Assembly: GCA_035527895.1 (NCBI GenBank)
Contig: DATKZQ010000082.1
Location: 1 to 20,812 of the forward strand
DNA: 20,812 nt
Direction of reading: 5' to 3'
Source: JADFWK01 sp035527895
GTDB taxonomy: Bacteria; Desulfobacterota; DSM-4660; Desulfatiglandales; B25-G16
Part shown: one piece after another, positions 8,501 to 16,703 of the stretch
Layout: every line of letters starts with the position of its first letter
Numbering within the stretch: the stretch's first letter is position 1
Program-made: the position numbers and the translations under genes
The notes under the pieces: generated by a model
What the model was told of the DNA's origin: nothing
Database searches by the model: none
Seen by the model: the letters and a program-made list of their open reading frames with translations, nothing else

Positions 8501-9454
8501 GATGACAAACAGCTTCTTGACGGATTCATTGATTTGTTCGGATCAAAAGAGATGGAAGTCTTTGATACCAAGAGGAAAGGCATAGCCACTGATCAGTCCG
8601 CATTTAAGGTCGCAGTTGATCGATTGAATGCCTTACGGACCCTTTCAAGTACATCAGCCCGGATCATCCAGGTGTACAACGCTCTAAAGGATGCAGACCC
8701 GGGCACTGATGGTGAATTGTCAACGCAGAAGGAGCTCTTGCTGGTTCGCTACGTTCTCTCCTCCATGATCGGAAACTCAATAGTCGTATCTGCTCTCCTA
8801 AACGACACCGAGAAGTTTTTACTAAAATTGAAAAACGCCCAGGATATTCATACAACTCGGGTCAAGGAGGTCTTACAGAAGCTGAAAGATTCTCTTAACA
8901 ACGCTCATGCCCTCCTTGAGGGATTGGGGAAACTGAACAAGGTAGATGCATTAGGTCCGCCCCAGGGCCACGAGCTTGCCGACCAATTCGATTCGCTTCT
9001 GAATAGCATAGAAAATGAGCTTACAGGGGAATCAAAACGCCATGAGAGATTGTCATACAGTCCGCCTGAGCAGGAGGTAAAAGACCTCCATCAGAGAATA
9101 CAGAGGACATTCGAAAAACGGGTGAATCTATTGCGAAGCCAGCTTGAGAAGGCTGTACAGGAAAAAGGCAAGGGCGATAATCTCAAAACGCTTCTTGAGC
9201 TTCTTCAGCTTAATAAGCTCTATGAGGTCTCAAAGAATCTCACGCCGGCGATTATCGAAACTATTATGAAAATTCTTGAAGAGGCCCAGACCAAAATTAT
9301 CCGTTCGCGCGCCCTTGGTCGTCTTTTAGATCAATTCCCGGCTTTGAGCGAAGAGGATATGGATGAGTTTCTCAAAGCACTCCGAAAACTGCTGGAGAAT
9401 GAGTTCACACAAAGGGGTGAAGAAGGAAAGCGGATCCTATTGACCTTCAAGTAG
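5552..9454 (+). CDS. PglY/BrxC-type giant P-loop ATPase of the BREX-like system
   Basis: The 1300-residue protein has a Walker A motif, AEYGVGKSHF (72-81), in the G-x-GKSHF form used by BrxC/PglY ATPases, and a Walker B, LLFVIDEYESW (247-257, D252 and E253). Further features are QALTEILP and an IASQTD block (sensor-like), then a long middle region without motifs I recognise. The C-terminal 200 or so residues are highly charged and probably coiled coil (about 1120-1300). In BREX systems this protein is the large ATPase that partners the methyltransferase and PglZ. GGGAGG lies 7 bases before ATG 5552. The length and the PglY-like first block fit type 2-5 systems better than the type 1 BrxC. No helicase motifs are present. 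Confidence 0.8.
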   Translation: MTSRKPLDHIIERVPTQKGYLDTLVNLEQSIRTETREETVRLYYFAKTLKTAFEEILMAFSEPIGRGFWLTAEYGVGKSHFLATLACLLSDDSDQVWNAVHDADIQNYRFQFKKRKLLPVVAGLRGKTAISQDRPITLLEQLEKEIDESISQLGLEDRINITPVAETLNLFDTFDQSLQGAINSYIQQRSGNQPSKLRKEDPARFADLIRKFFKDNKLPFEPKYSINDRLLYLYKQMTESDAGFNGLLFVIDEYESWLSQRPITSNEGMFDSNVLQALTEILPKQYNCEIFTVIASQTDIPAQLQGRFKSLPLLAGSGAERDYHVICAHRIRRYKNGMEPEAKLYYHDFYDEFSCYKGETEESFLETFPFHPLAYETVRRFTSSVQDMPGVRLGLNIFYDVMKSKDALSLDTPLIISNTHKHSQNFQNALAGPRFADSQRRYLDAVGLLPRVFTDEEDRAIAEAIITALYLQFVISGDQTVPMTASELADATLTPTGPITGEQRILVLLREMAEKIPQMEFDISRPEKGARFFPRQTGPTAQQLLDERKAEILAHEVEIASRWEKLLFASPAETRGQKALFSGYTADKATKDAVVVNQITYDGEVVVARSWRRELGNPIQDPYTHFRLVYLMNTSGSLSADLQDPRIVVVEAAPLNDKLKDLCCTYLAAEKLKDDYGPQKQRGPDAADIRSFAEVKFDEALTGILQYQLEPFQKGKTYTQKGINLDVLSALSKPTPDQRHEALLRPTLEDAYHEFSTMFEDHKIGKPIVLADSKNLIMGLIQGNSSKAVLSTLNQKAVGLGLSTSDDPQKMNPKHSKLFKILDDRLAKSPAITIWPLLREMSGCPYGIPPHLFTAQLLCYVRYRSLPSPAEIQLHPQHTVTNQGGQSLSINRITRSNVVDLRWQSGIEKYFDTLVAVPGLDWNALQPYARLLYPEAKTASTPQEIDQQINAFLSYIKTQLPAVNDAKTNLNTLATSLGGAHSADDKQLLDGFIDLFGSKEMEVFDTKRKGIATDQSAFKVAVDRLNALRTLSSTSARIIQVYNALKDADPGTDGELSTQKELLLVRYVLSSMIGNSIVVSALLNDTEKFLLKLKNAQDIHTTRVKEVLQKLKDSLNNAHALLEGLGKLNKVDALGPPQGHELADQFDSLLNSIENELTGESKRHERLSYSPPEQEVKDLHQRIQRTFEKRVNLLRSQLEKAVQEKGKGDNLKTLLELLQLNKLYEVSKNLTPAIIETIMKILEEAQTKIIRSRALGRLLDQFPALSEEDMDEFLKALRKLLENEFTQRGEEGKRILLTFK

Positions 9455-9467
9455 ATAAGGTAACGTA

Positions 9468-11900
9468 ATGATGGGTAACGCAAAGAAAGATATCGAAGCT
9501 TTTATCGCAAAGAATTCCAGCCCATATGACCCTGAAGATTCTTATGAAAAGAGACCCTATAACGAGAACGTCAAGGTCGGCAAGAATACCCCTATCTACA
9601 ACGCTCATAGTTATCATACCAAGGTGCCATATCAGGGGATCATTCCGTTCATAGAGCACTATACGGAGCCTGGAGATCTTATTCTTGACCCTTTCTGTGG
9701 CTCGGGGATGACAGGTGTTGCATCTCTCTTATGTCCGTCCGGACCCAGAAAAGTCATCTTGAATGATCTTTCTCCTGCGGCCATTCATATTGCCAAAAAT
9801 TATTGTACGCCCTGTGATGTGAAGGCATTGCAGAAGGAATTTGAGCGCATCAAGGCTGCCGTAAAGGATGAATTTGACTGGCTGTATGAGACCTACCATG
9901 AAGATCCTGAAACCGGTGAAAAAATCCCTGCAACAATCCAGTACACGATCTGGAGTGATATTTACCTCTGCAAACCCAAGAAACGAGACACCAAGAAGCA
10001 CCCGATAAACCCTGACGGGTGCGGCGGAGAGATTGTTCTCTGGGATGTGGGTGTAGATCAGGAGACCAGTCAGGTAAAGGATGCCTTCCAGTGTCCTTAC
10101 TGCAATGAGACATGGCGAAAGACCGAACTGCCGCTTCTTCGTTCTGTCCCGGTTGTGACCAATTATCAATACACGGACCCTGAGACAGGTAAGAAGAGAA
10201 GGGCCGAGCATGCCTTAACGCAGTTTGAACTCGAACGATTACGGGAATTTGAGTCCAAGAAAATCCCATACTGGTATCCAGAGAAGCAAATAGCAAAGAA
10301 TTCCGAAATGTACATTAGATCAGCTTTACATTTAAGAAATGTAGAAGGCGTCTGGGATTTCTATACGAAAAGGAATCTATGGGGTTTAAGCAGATTATGG
10401 GCAGAGTCCCAGTCGTTGAGTCCAAGATTTCGATCAGCAATGGAATTTCTGATTACATCAGCGATGACTAATATGTCTCGGATGGTAAAATACAGAGCTG
10501 ACAGAAAAGCTAGCATTGTATCAGGTACACTCTACATCCCCTCTCTAAACATCGAACAAAATATTCTTGGATCGGTAACCCGCAAAGCCAAAGACATATT
10601 TGAGGCATTAAGTGTCGGTGGAAACAGCGATTGCAAATCTCTTGCAACAGTCAACACAGCCGGTCAGATGAATTGCCGTGAATGCTCAATAGACTATATT
10701 TTCACAGACCCTCCCTTCGGCTCCAACATTTTCTATGGAGACTGCTCTTTTCTTTGGGAATCCTGGCTTCAGGAATTTACTGACGACTCTAAGGAAGCGG
10801 TTTGGAATAAGAGCAGAAAGCCAGCTCAGGGTGGCAAGTCCCTGGAGGATTATAAACGCTTGATGTTGGAATCTTTTCAAGAGATGTATCGTGTTCTTAA
10901 GCCAAACAGATGGGCTACGGTGGTATTTTCCAATTCAGACGATAGGGTCTGGGCGGCTATTCAGGATGCGGCGCAACAGATTGGCTTTGTCATCTATGGG
11001 GGCAAGGAGTTTGATAAGACCCAGCGGAGCTTCAAGGGAATCAAGGGCGAAAAGGGACAGGAAAAGGTCATCTCAAAGGATGTTCTCCTGAATCTTCATA
11101 AGCCCAGAACACCCCAGGTCCGAAACCGTGAACTGAAGAAAATAGCTGACGTGAAGGGATTTATCCTCCTTCAGATCAAGGAGTATTTCCAGTATCTTCC
11201 TCCCGATGCGCCTTTAAGCGAACGAACCGTGGAGGCCATCACGAGGGCGGTTCAACGCCGGGTGCTCGAACAGGGATGTTCCATGCAGGGATTCAGCGCG
11301 GGTTTTGTCGCAGACGTGCTTCACGACGCCCAGCGGAGATTCTCTCTCGTTGAGATAGATGGGGTGTGGTACCCAGCTAATGGTGTGGATGAATTGGTGG
11401 TCAATGATGAACAGTCAGCGATTCTTTGGCTCACCAAGATTCTGAGCAAAGGACCAAAGAGGCTCGATGAAATCGACCCCCTTTGGAAACAGGAAAGTTT
11501 GAAGGGTGGTTACAGAAAGAAAAAAGGGCTGCAGGAACTCCTCAATGACTTTTTCATCCTAAATAGCGGCGGCACATACAGGGTGCCTGATGATCATGAG
11601 CGCAGGCAACTCAAGGGCCAGGAAGATGAGCGGAAACTGCGTGAATGTGAACGATATCGAAAGGGTAAGTTGGAAAGAGACCCCGCAATCGAAGAGAAAT
11701 TTGGGTGGATAGAGCTCCTTTACGGTAGGAAAATGTGGAAGGAAATACTGGAGATGGAAACACTGCTTGTGTCCCATCAAGACTGGCAAAAGCTGTCTAG
11801 AGGCAAGGATGCGTTAACACGCATTCGGTTGGCAAAGACCATGTCGATTCCCAAAAGTGGTAAGGATAAGGGGCCTCAGAAGCAGCAAAGCCTTTTTTAG
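9468..11900 (+). CDS. Adenine-specific DNA methyltransferase with Zn ribbon (PglX role)
   Basis: This 810-residue enzyme should methylate host DNA so that the defence system spares it. Motif I (S-adenosylmethionine binding) is LILDPFCGSGMTG (71-83). The catalytic motif IV is TDPPF (413-417), typical of N6-adenine methylation. Between them C168, C185, C209 and C212 (CGG and CPYC) look like a zinc ribbon, a feature of the COG1743-type methylases. The order I then IV, with the long insert, differs from the type IIG PglX of BREX type 1 and resembles the PglXI class of type 3. The C-terminal 250 residues may hold a winged-helix or target-recognition part. Two tandem ATG codons (9468, 9471) are possible starts. 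It lies 13 bp after the ATPase gene and 6 bp before pglZ. Confidence 0.85.
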   Translation: MMGNAKKDIEAFIAKNSSPYDPEDSYEKRPYNENVKVGKNTPIYNAHSYHTKVPYQGIIPFIEHYTEPGDLILDPFCGSGMTGVASLLCPSGPRKVILNDLSPAAIHIAKNYCTPCDVKALQKEFERIKAAVKDEFDWLYETYHEDPETGEKIPATIQYTIWSDIYLCKPKKRDTKKHPINPDGCGGEIVLWDVGVDQETSQVKDAFQCPYCNETWRKTELPLLRSVPVVTNYQYTDPETGKKRRAEHALTQFELERLREFESKKIPYWYPEKQIAKNSEMYIRSALHLRNVEGVWDFYTKRNLWGLSRLWAESQSLSPRFRSAMEFLITSAMTNMSRMVKYRADRKASIVSGTLYIPSLNIEQNILGSVTRKAKDIFEALSVGGNSDCKSLATVNTAGQMNCRECSIDYIFTDPPFGSNIFYGDCSFLWESWLQEFTDDSKEAVWNKSRKPAQGGKSLEDYKRLMLESFQEMYRVLKPNRWATVVFSNSDDRVWAAIQDAAQQIGFVIYGGKEFDKTQRSFKGIKGEKGQEKVISKDVLLNLHKPRTPQVRNRELKKIADVKGFILLQIKEYFQYLPPDAPLSERTVEAITRAVQRRVLEQGCSMQGFSAGFVADVLHDAQRRFSLVEIDGVWYPANGVDELVVNDEQSAILWLTKILSKGPKRLDEIDPLWKQESLKGGYRKKKGLQELLNDFFILNSGGTYRVPDDHERRQLKGQEDERKLRECERYRKGKLERDPAIEEKFGWIELLYGRKMWKEILEMETLLVSHQDWQKLSRGKDALTRIRLAKTMSIPKSGKDKGPQKQQSLF

Positions 11901-11906
11901 ATCTCC

Positions 11907-14531
11907 ATGAGAAAGAAACAGACATTCACGGATGTATTAGGCGAGCGGCTTGGGAAACTCCCCGAGGGAGCCAGGACGGCGATGGCCCTTGATCCAAGAA
12001 GGGTCCTGAACGTTCCAAGCCCTTTTCTGGACGCTTCGAACCGGGATTGGGAAGTGTTTGCCTATGATCGGAATGACCTTGACCTTAGGGCTGTCTGGAG
12101 ATCCATCAAGGATGATGACAGGCGGTTTCTCATAGTTGCCTCGGGGTTTCCAAGTGAAGGACCTTATAGGTATCAGGTCGATTTGTCTTATGTGCCGGAT
12201 ATTGTGGAGGAGGCTGAGGCGATCATTGATTGCAGCCCCCAGGGCTTGCTCCAGGACCTTTTTGAGGATCCTTTGCCAGCAGATCTCTTTGAAGAACCCC
12301 TCCTTTCACAATGGGCCGAACAACTGGATAGGTTCCTGGCACAGCTTAAGAGGTACCAAAAGATCTCAGGGAAAAAAGGTGTGCTGAATCGTTTCGATGT
12401 GACTGGCGTCTGTCTTAGTATCAGCGTACCCGGCATCAGGATGGAAAATATCGCTGAATTGCCTCAAGACCATCTTTCGCGTTTGCTCTTTTACATAGGC
12501 GGGGTCGTGGAGAACAGCCTAAGTGACGATGAGACTATGCTTCTCAGAGATGTGGTGTTGGGGGCTTCCCCTAATGAGACGCTGGAGCGATGGTGCGGCC
12601 TAGAAAGGGAAGAGCTTCTGAGATTCCTGTACCTTGGACTCGTTGTCTTTCGTTATGCTTTGCCCAAAGGATTAGAGGAGCTTGAGCGATTGGGTCTGCT
12701 AGGCTTTGAGGTTGATGAACTGGGTGATAGCCCTGAGAAGATCATGGGCTTGGTTCGCAAAGATCTCGAAATCGTGAGGATCATCACGACCGAGACAGAG
12801 AAGTCGAGTTCTCTTCTCATAGACCTTGAAAAACTGGTGGGGCGATTCAGGTTCGGCTCTTACCTGGATGGTCTTAATGCCTTCAGGGATGAACCCTGTC
12901 CGGCGGTAGAATGCTGTCTAGGAACAATGCTCATCAAGTGGATCCTTTCCTCTAGTGAAGGAAGAAAGGCGCTTGCCCAATGGCATAAGGGTGGGGACCA
13001 TCTTAGAGACCGATATCCTAAGACACCACTTACCACCCGGGCATTGAAATTACGCGACCTTATTACTTCCTTTTCCTGGCTGGAGTTCACATTGAGTGAG
13101 GCAACTCCTCCCCCAAAGAACCTTGTGGACTTGATCACAACGTATCGCTCGGCAAATATTCATCTATTGGAGTTGGCTTCGGCACAGGTCCATGAAACCG
13201 TCCGCCTCATAAAGGAACAGGAAATCACAGAGATCGTAAAACCCTATATGGAAGACATTCAACCCAAACTGGACTCCTTGATTTCCGAGTATGACAAGAG
13301 CCTGGCAAATACTATCTCAGGGGATTGGGCAGGGTATACTCGCTTTCAGAGACTGAACACCCAGGCTCTAAGAGATCTTATACAGGCAGGAGTGCCCAAG
13401 AAGGAGAGGGTGTGGATCATCATCCTTGATGGAATGCGTCTGGACTCATGGGATCGCTTTGTATGGCCAGGACTTAGAGAGTTATTCGAGGTGGAGGGCG
13501 AGGAGCAGCTCTATCTCGCGACTTTACCCACGCTGACAGACATTTCAAGGGTCGCCTTCCTCGCAGGCAAGTTGCCTCCCTACTGGAAAGATTATGCCAA
13601 TCATTACACGTCTAATCACAATATTTTACTCGCCCGCCATCTGGGTCTCGGGAGGGATGAGTCGAAAAAGAAACTGAAAATACTCGGAAGGGTTGAAGAG
13701 AAAACCGAACAGACAGAGTTCGATTTTGATCCTGCACAGTACTGCGTGATGATCTTTAATCTGAGCGATGATTGGATCCATCATGAAACAGGAAGCCTTA
13801 TCCGGGTAAACGACATTGTCCAGGATAAATTCGAAAAGCTGGTCCTCCCCGAACTACAGTATCGAATCCGGCCGGAAGATATTGTTGTCGTGACCAGCGA
13901 TCATGGTTTCATTGAACTGAGACCGGAATTCATGAAAAAGGTTCCTGATCTTCCTAATGAAAACGTGATGTACCGTTATATCAAAGATGCACCATACGAG
14001 GGGTGTGTAGAGATTTCCTACGATGACAAGGCCCGCTGGTCTGTGGCGGTGGGGTACAATTGGTTTCAGAGGCCAAAATCAAAAGGAAGGCTGTCCCGGT
14101 ATTCACACGGAGGCATCTCCATGGCGGAAATGGTTGTCCCGGCTGTCAGGTTGAAGGTGAGGACAACAAAGGAGGTGTCGCTGGTTCTATTGATAGAAGA
14201 TGTACCGGAGTGTACGCCTGGCGATCCCGTAACCCTGCGGGTCGGGGTGCAGAATCAGGGGACGGTTGCGACGGATGTCTCGCTGACGTGCCGACAGGCA
14301 GGTCGTCTTATAGCAGAAGAGCAACTCATATTGCCGGGAGGCACTTCCCATAAATGGCCGGTTACACTGACCGCTGATCCTAAGGCCACCCAGATCTTAG
14401 TCAGTGCCGAATATACGTTGCCGGATAAAAGGAAAAAAACTGAAAAAAGGCAGGCTGTCATCCCCATTAAGGAGACAGGGGCCAAAATCGAAATAGACAC
14501 AAGCGCCCTGGACGATTTTGAAGATTTATAG
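11907..14531 (+). CDS. pglZ: PglZ, alkaline-phosphatase-fold protein, with C-terminal beta-sandwich-like extension
   Basis: PglZ is the signature protein of BREX systems. The 874 residues show a helical N-terminal half followed by the metal-binding phosphatase-fold core. VWIIILDGMRLDSW carries D508. LATLPTLTDISR has T542/T544 in the nucleophile region. VVVTSDHGF carries D665 and H666, and RYSHGGISMAEMVVP carries H734. Residues about 755-855 differ in character: LRVGVQNQGTVATDVSLTC and the following strands resemble a CARDB or Ig-like beta sandwich. An acidic tail (DDFEDL) closes the protein. ATG 11907 lies 6 bp after the methyltransferase stop. A gap of 53 bp separates it from the next gene, the longest in the operon core. 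Confidence 0.9.
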   Translation: MRKKQTFTDVLGERLGKLPEGARTAMALDPRRVLNVPSPFLDASNRDWEVFAYDRNDLDLRAVWRSIKDDDRRFLIVASGFPSEGPYRYQVDLSYVPDIVEEAEAIIDCSPQGLLQDLFEDPLPADLFEEPLLSQWAEQLDRFLAQLKRYQKISGKKGVLNRFDVTGVCLSISVPGIRMENIAELPQDHLSRLLFYIGGVVENSLSDDETMLLRDVVLGASPNETLERWCGLEREELLRFLYLGLVVFRYALPKGLEELERLGLLGFEVDELGDSPEKIMGLVRKDLEIVRIITTETEKSSSLLIDLEKLVGRFRFGSYLDGLNAFRDEPCPAVECCLGTMLIKWILSSSEGRKALAQWHKGGDHLRDRYPKTPLTTRALKLRDLITSFSWLEFTLSEATPPPKNLVDLITTYRSANIHLLELASAQVHETVRLIKEQEITEIVKPYMEDIQPKLDSLISEYDKSLANTISGDWAGYTRFQRLNTQALRDLIQAGVPKKERVWIIILDGMRLDSWDRFVWPGLRELFEVEGEEQLYLATLPTLTDISRVAFLAGKLPPYWKDYANHYTSNHNILLARHLGLGRDESKKKLKILGRVEEKTEQTEFDFDPAQYCVMIFNLSDDWIHHETGSLIRVNDIVQDKFEKLVLPELQYRIRPEDIVVVTSDHGFIELRPEFMKKVPDLPNENVMYRYIKDAPYEGCVEISYDDKARWSVAVGYNWFQRPKSKGRLSRYSHGGISMAEMVVPAVRLKVRTTKEVSLVLLIEDVPECTPGDPVTLRVGVQNQGTVATDVSLTCRQAGRLIAEEQLILPGGTSHKWPVTLTADPKATQILVSAEYTLPDKRKKTEKRQAVIPIKETGAKIEIDTSALDDFEDL

Positions 14532-14584
14532 GATTTCATCGGGATCTGTCCTTTGCTAAAGATATAAAAAGGCGGTGAAACAGA

Positions 14585-16048
14585 GTGAACGAAGAGTATA
14601 GACATTATCAATTCACAGCACTTGATCACAAGGCACAGGAATTGATGCCCGACAGGATCATCTTGAAGTCCCTGACAAGGTGGAATGATGCCTATAAAGA
14701 ATTCCCGCGATTTGTGATGGAATACCTTGTAGCCCGCTTTGTAGATCCACTGAATCCTGTGGTGGGGCAATCCAAGATCGACCGGATCCTGACAGAGAAT
14801 TGGGTGGATAGTTCTGAAAAAGAACTCATCAAGAGCCGAATTAAGGAAAATGGGGTGTATAAACTGCTTGGCAGCTTGCAGGTCAGACTCGATGCAGCGA
14901 AAGACCATTACTGGGTGACGCTACCCGTTATCGGTGAAAATACGGTAAGGATTACAAGGAACATCCTTGTTGAACACGGCGACAGCCTCCTCGCCGGGGG
15001 TGCATGGGGAACATGCACTATTGAGTATGACAACAACTATAAGATAGGGAACAGGATCTACCCCTTTGTGGTGACAGATTTCAAGCCCTTCCAGATAACC
15101 AGAGTAAGCCTTGATGACTACATAGAAAAGCGGAAGCATTTTGAAACAGAAGAATGGATTGATCTCATCATGAATACCATAGGATTCAACCCGGCCCATT
15201 TCTCCACAAGGCAAAAGCTTCTTTACCTGCTCCGTTTGGTGCCCTTTATTGAGAAGAACTACAACATGATAGAGCTCGGCCCGCGAGAGACCGGCAAAAC
15301 CTATACCTACAGGAATACCTCTTCCCGCTCTTTCGTCATCTCCGGGGGGGCAACAACCCCGGCAACACTTTTCTACCACAAGGGCGCAAAGCGATTAGGC
15401 ATCATAGGGCAGCGGGACATCGTTTACTTTGATGAGATCGGCCGCACGCGCTTTACCGATGCCGATGCCACAATCAACATTCTTAAGGACTATATGCAGA
15501 CAGGGCAGTTCACAAGGGGTGATCAGGAATTCACGTCCGCTGCAAGTATTGTCCTGGGAGGAAACATTGAGGTGGACACAAAAGATGGCCTGTCAACCCC
15601 TTCCCAAAGATACTCCCATTGGCTGGCCGTCTTGCCGGCAGAACTTAACAACGATACGGCGTTTATTGACCGCCTTCATTCCTACCTCCCTGGTTGGGAG
15701 CTGACGAAAATCAGAAGAGAATATTTTGCACAGGGGTACGGGTTCATGACCGATTATTTTGCTGAGATCTTGAAGCGGCTAAGGGAGAAAAATATACAGT
15801 CCTTTGTCTCAGCAAAAATAGATTTTTCTGGGGAAACGGGCCGAAATCAGGATTCTGTACAAAAAACAATATCCGGCCTTGTAAAACTCATTTTCCCTCA
15901 TAAGAATGTGGACTCCATAGGTCATGATGAGCTGGAGATGTGTGTTGATCTGGCTGTTGAGGCCCGACAGATCGTTCAAGACCAGATGGCTATAATCAGC
16001 CCAGGTGAATATCAAAGCAGGCCGATAAAGGCCAGAATCAGAGACTGA
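14585..16048 (+). CDS. brxL: Short BrxL-type AAA+ protein lacking the Lon protease domain
   Basis: The start is a GTG at 14585 with GGCGGTG about 7 bases upstream. The 487-residue product matches BrxL in layout. An N-terminal region opens with DRIILKSLTRWNDAYKEFPR and LGSLQVRLDAAKD. A AAA+ ATPase follows with Walker A GPRETGKT (232-239) and Walker B IVYFDEIG (279-286). After that come a LGGNIEVD sensor-like block and SQRYSHWLAVLP, which may hold the arginine finger. Full-length BrxL of type 1 is about 680 residues and ends in a Lon-like domain. Here the protein stops after a short helical tail, so no Ser-Lys protease dyad is present. Shorter BrxL-related families exist, so this is probably a natural form and not a truncation. 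It likely acts as a DNA-loaded AAA+ ring. Confidence 0.82.
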   Translation: MNEEYRHYQFTALDHKAQELMPDRIILKSLTRWNDAYKEFPRFVMEYLVARFVDPLNPVVGQSKIDRILTENWVDSSEKELIKSRIKENGVYKLLGSLQVRLDAAKDHYWVTLPVIGENTVRITRNILVEHGDSLLAGGAWGTCTIEYDNNYKIGNRIYPFVVTDFKPFQITRVSLDDYIEKRKHFETEEWIDLIMNTIGFNPAHFSTRQKLLYLLRLVPFIEKNYNMIELGPRETGKTYTYRNTSSRSFVISGGATTPATLFYHKGAKRLGIIGQRDIVYFDEIGRTRFTDADATINILKDYMQTGQFTRGDQEFTSAASIVLGGNIEVDTKDGLSTPSQRYSHWLAVLPAELNNDTAFIDRLHSYLPGWELTKIRREYFAQGYGFMTDYFAEILKRLREKNIQSFVSAKIDFSGETGRNQDSVQKTISGLVKLIFPHKNVDSIGHDELEMCVDLAVEARQIVQDQMAIISPGEYQSRPIKARIRD

Positions 16049-16058
16049 GTGCTCAATC

Positions 16059-16703
16059 ATGAACAAAGAAAAACAAAGGCGTCGCATCCTCAGCTTCCTT
16101 CAGGGTAAGGGGGGCAAAGATGCAGACGCCTTTTGTGTTTATCAATGGATAGAGCGCTGTCATTTCGAGGGATGGTGGGATCTGGCTCTTTCCTTAGCCC
16201 AGAGCGTTCCTCCTAACTCACTTAACCAGGACTACCATAAGAGACTCAATTATCTGTTCTCTGATTGCAGGCATAATCTGAAAACAACCCGTGATACAAA
16301 AGTTGGCCCAAAGAGAAGGTACATCAGAAGGATTCCCTCCGAATGTTCCGGGAAAGTGCATCCGTTGCCAGATTTGATGTTTGAGAACAGCTCAAGAGAG
16401 ACCTTACGCCAAATCTATTCAGTCCTTTTCTATATGAATTCCTATGATGGTGACTTCCCAGACGCTGTCAGATGGTCCATGAGAGTGCTTAATGTCAATG
16501 ACTATCAGACGGTATGCGATAAATGTGCAAGGAGATTTGCAGGAACGGTTTACCGCTTTAAGGAGTCGTATGATTCTGGAGACATATTGCAGAAACTGGA
16601 CATGAAATTTGGCCTCAGTCCAAACGACTATATGATTTTCAAGGACCTCCTGGAAGGCGAGAAGTCATATGTAATAGGGCAAAAGGCGTATACTAATGAA
16701 TAG
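16059..16703 (+). CDS. Unknown protein, member 1 of a paralogous pair in the BREX-like operon
   Basis: I do not recognise a named family. The first 75 or so of 214 residues are closely related to the start of the next gene's product: RRRILSFLQGKGGKDADAF, YQWIERCHFEGWWDLAL, PPNSLN and KRLNYLF. The shared block is rich in aromatic residues and probably helical. The rest is unrelated to its neighbour. It contains HPLPDLMFENSSRETLRQIY and a single CDKC at about residues 151-154, too few cysteines for a full zinc site. There is no signal peptide or membrane segment. It starts 10 bp after the brxL stop and overlaps the next gene by 8 bp, so it is part of the operon. Confidence 0.75.
   Translation: MNKEKQRRRILSFLQGKGGKDADAFCVYQWIERCHFEGWWDLALSLAQSVPPNSLNQDYHKRLNYLFSDCRHNLKTTRDTKVGPKRRYIRRIPSECSGKVHPLPDLMFENSSRETLRQIYSVLFYMNSYDGDFPDAVRWSMRVLNVNDYQTVCDKCARRFAGTVYRFKESYDSGDILQKLDMKFGLSPNDYMIFKDLLEGEKSYVIGQKAYTNE

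Noticed and set aside
14255..14908. 217-residue open frame on the minus strand
   Set aside because: It spans the end of pglZ, the gap and the start of brxL in antisense, both of which are well-supported genes.
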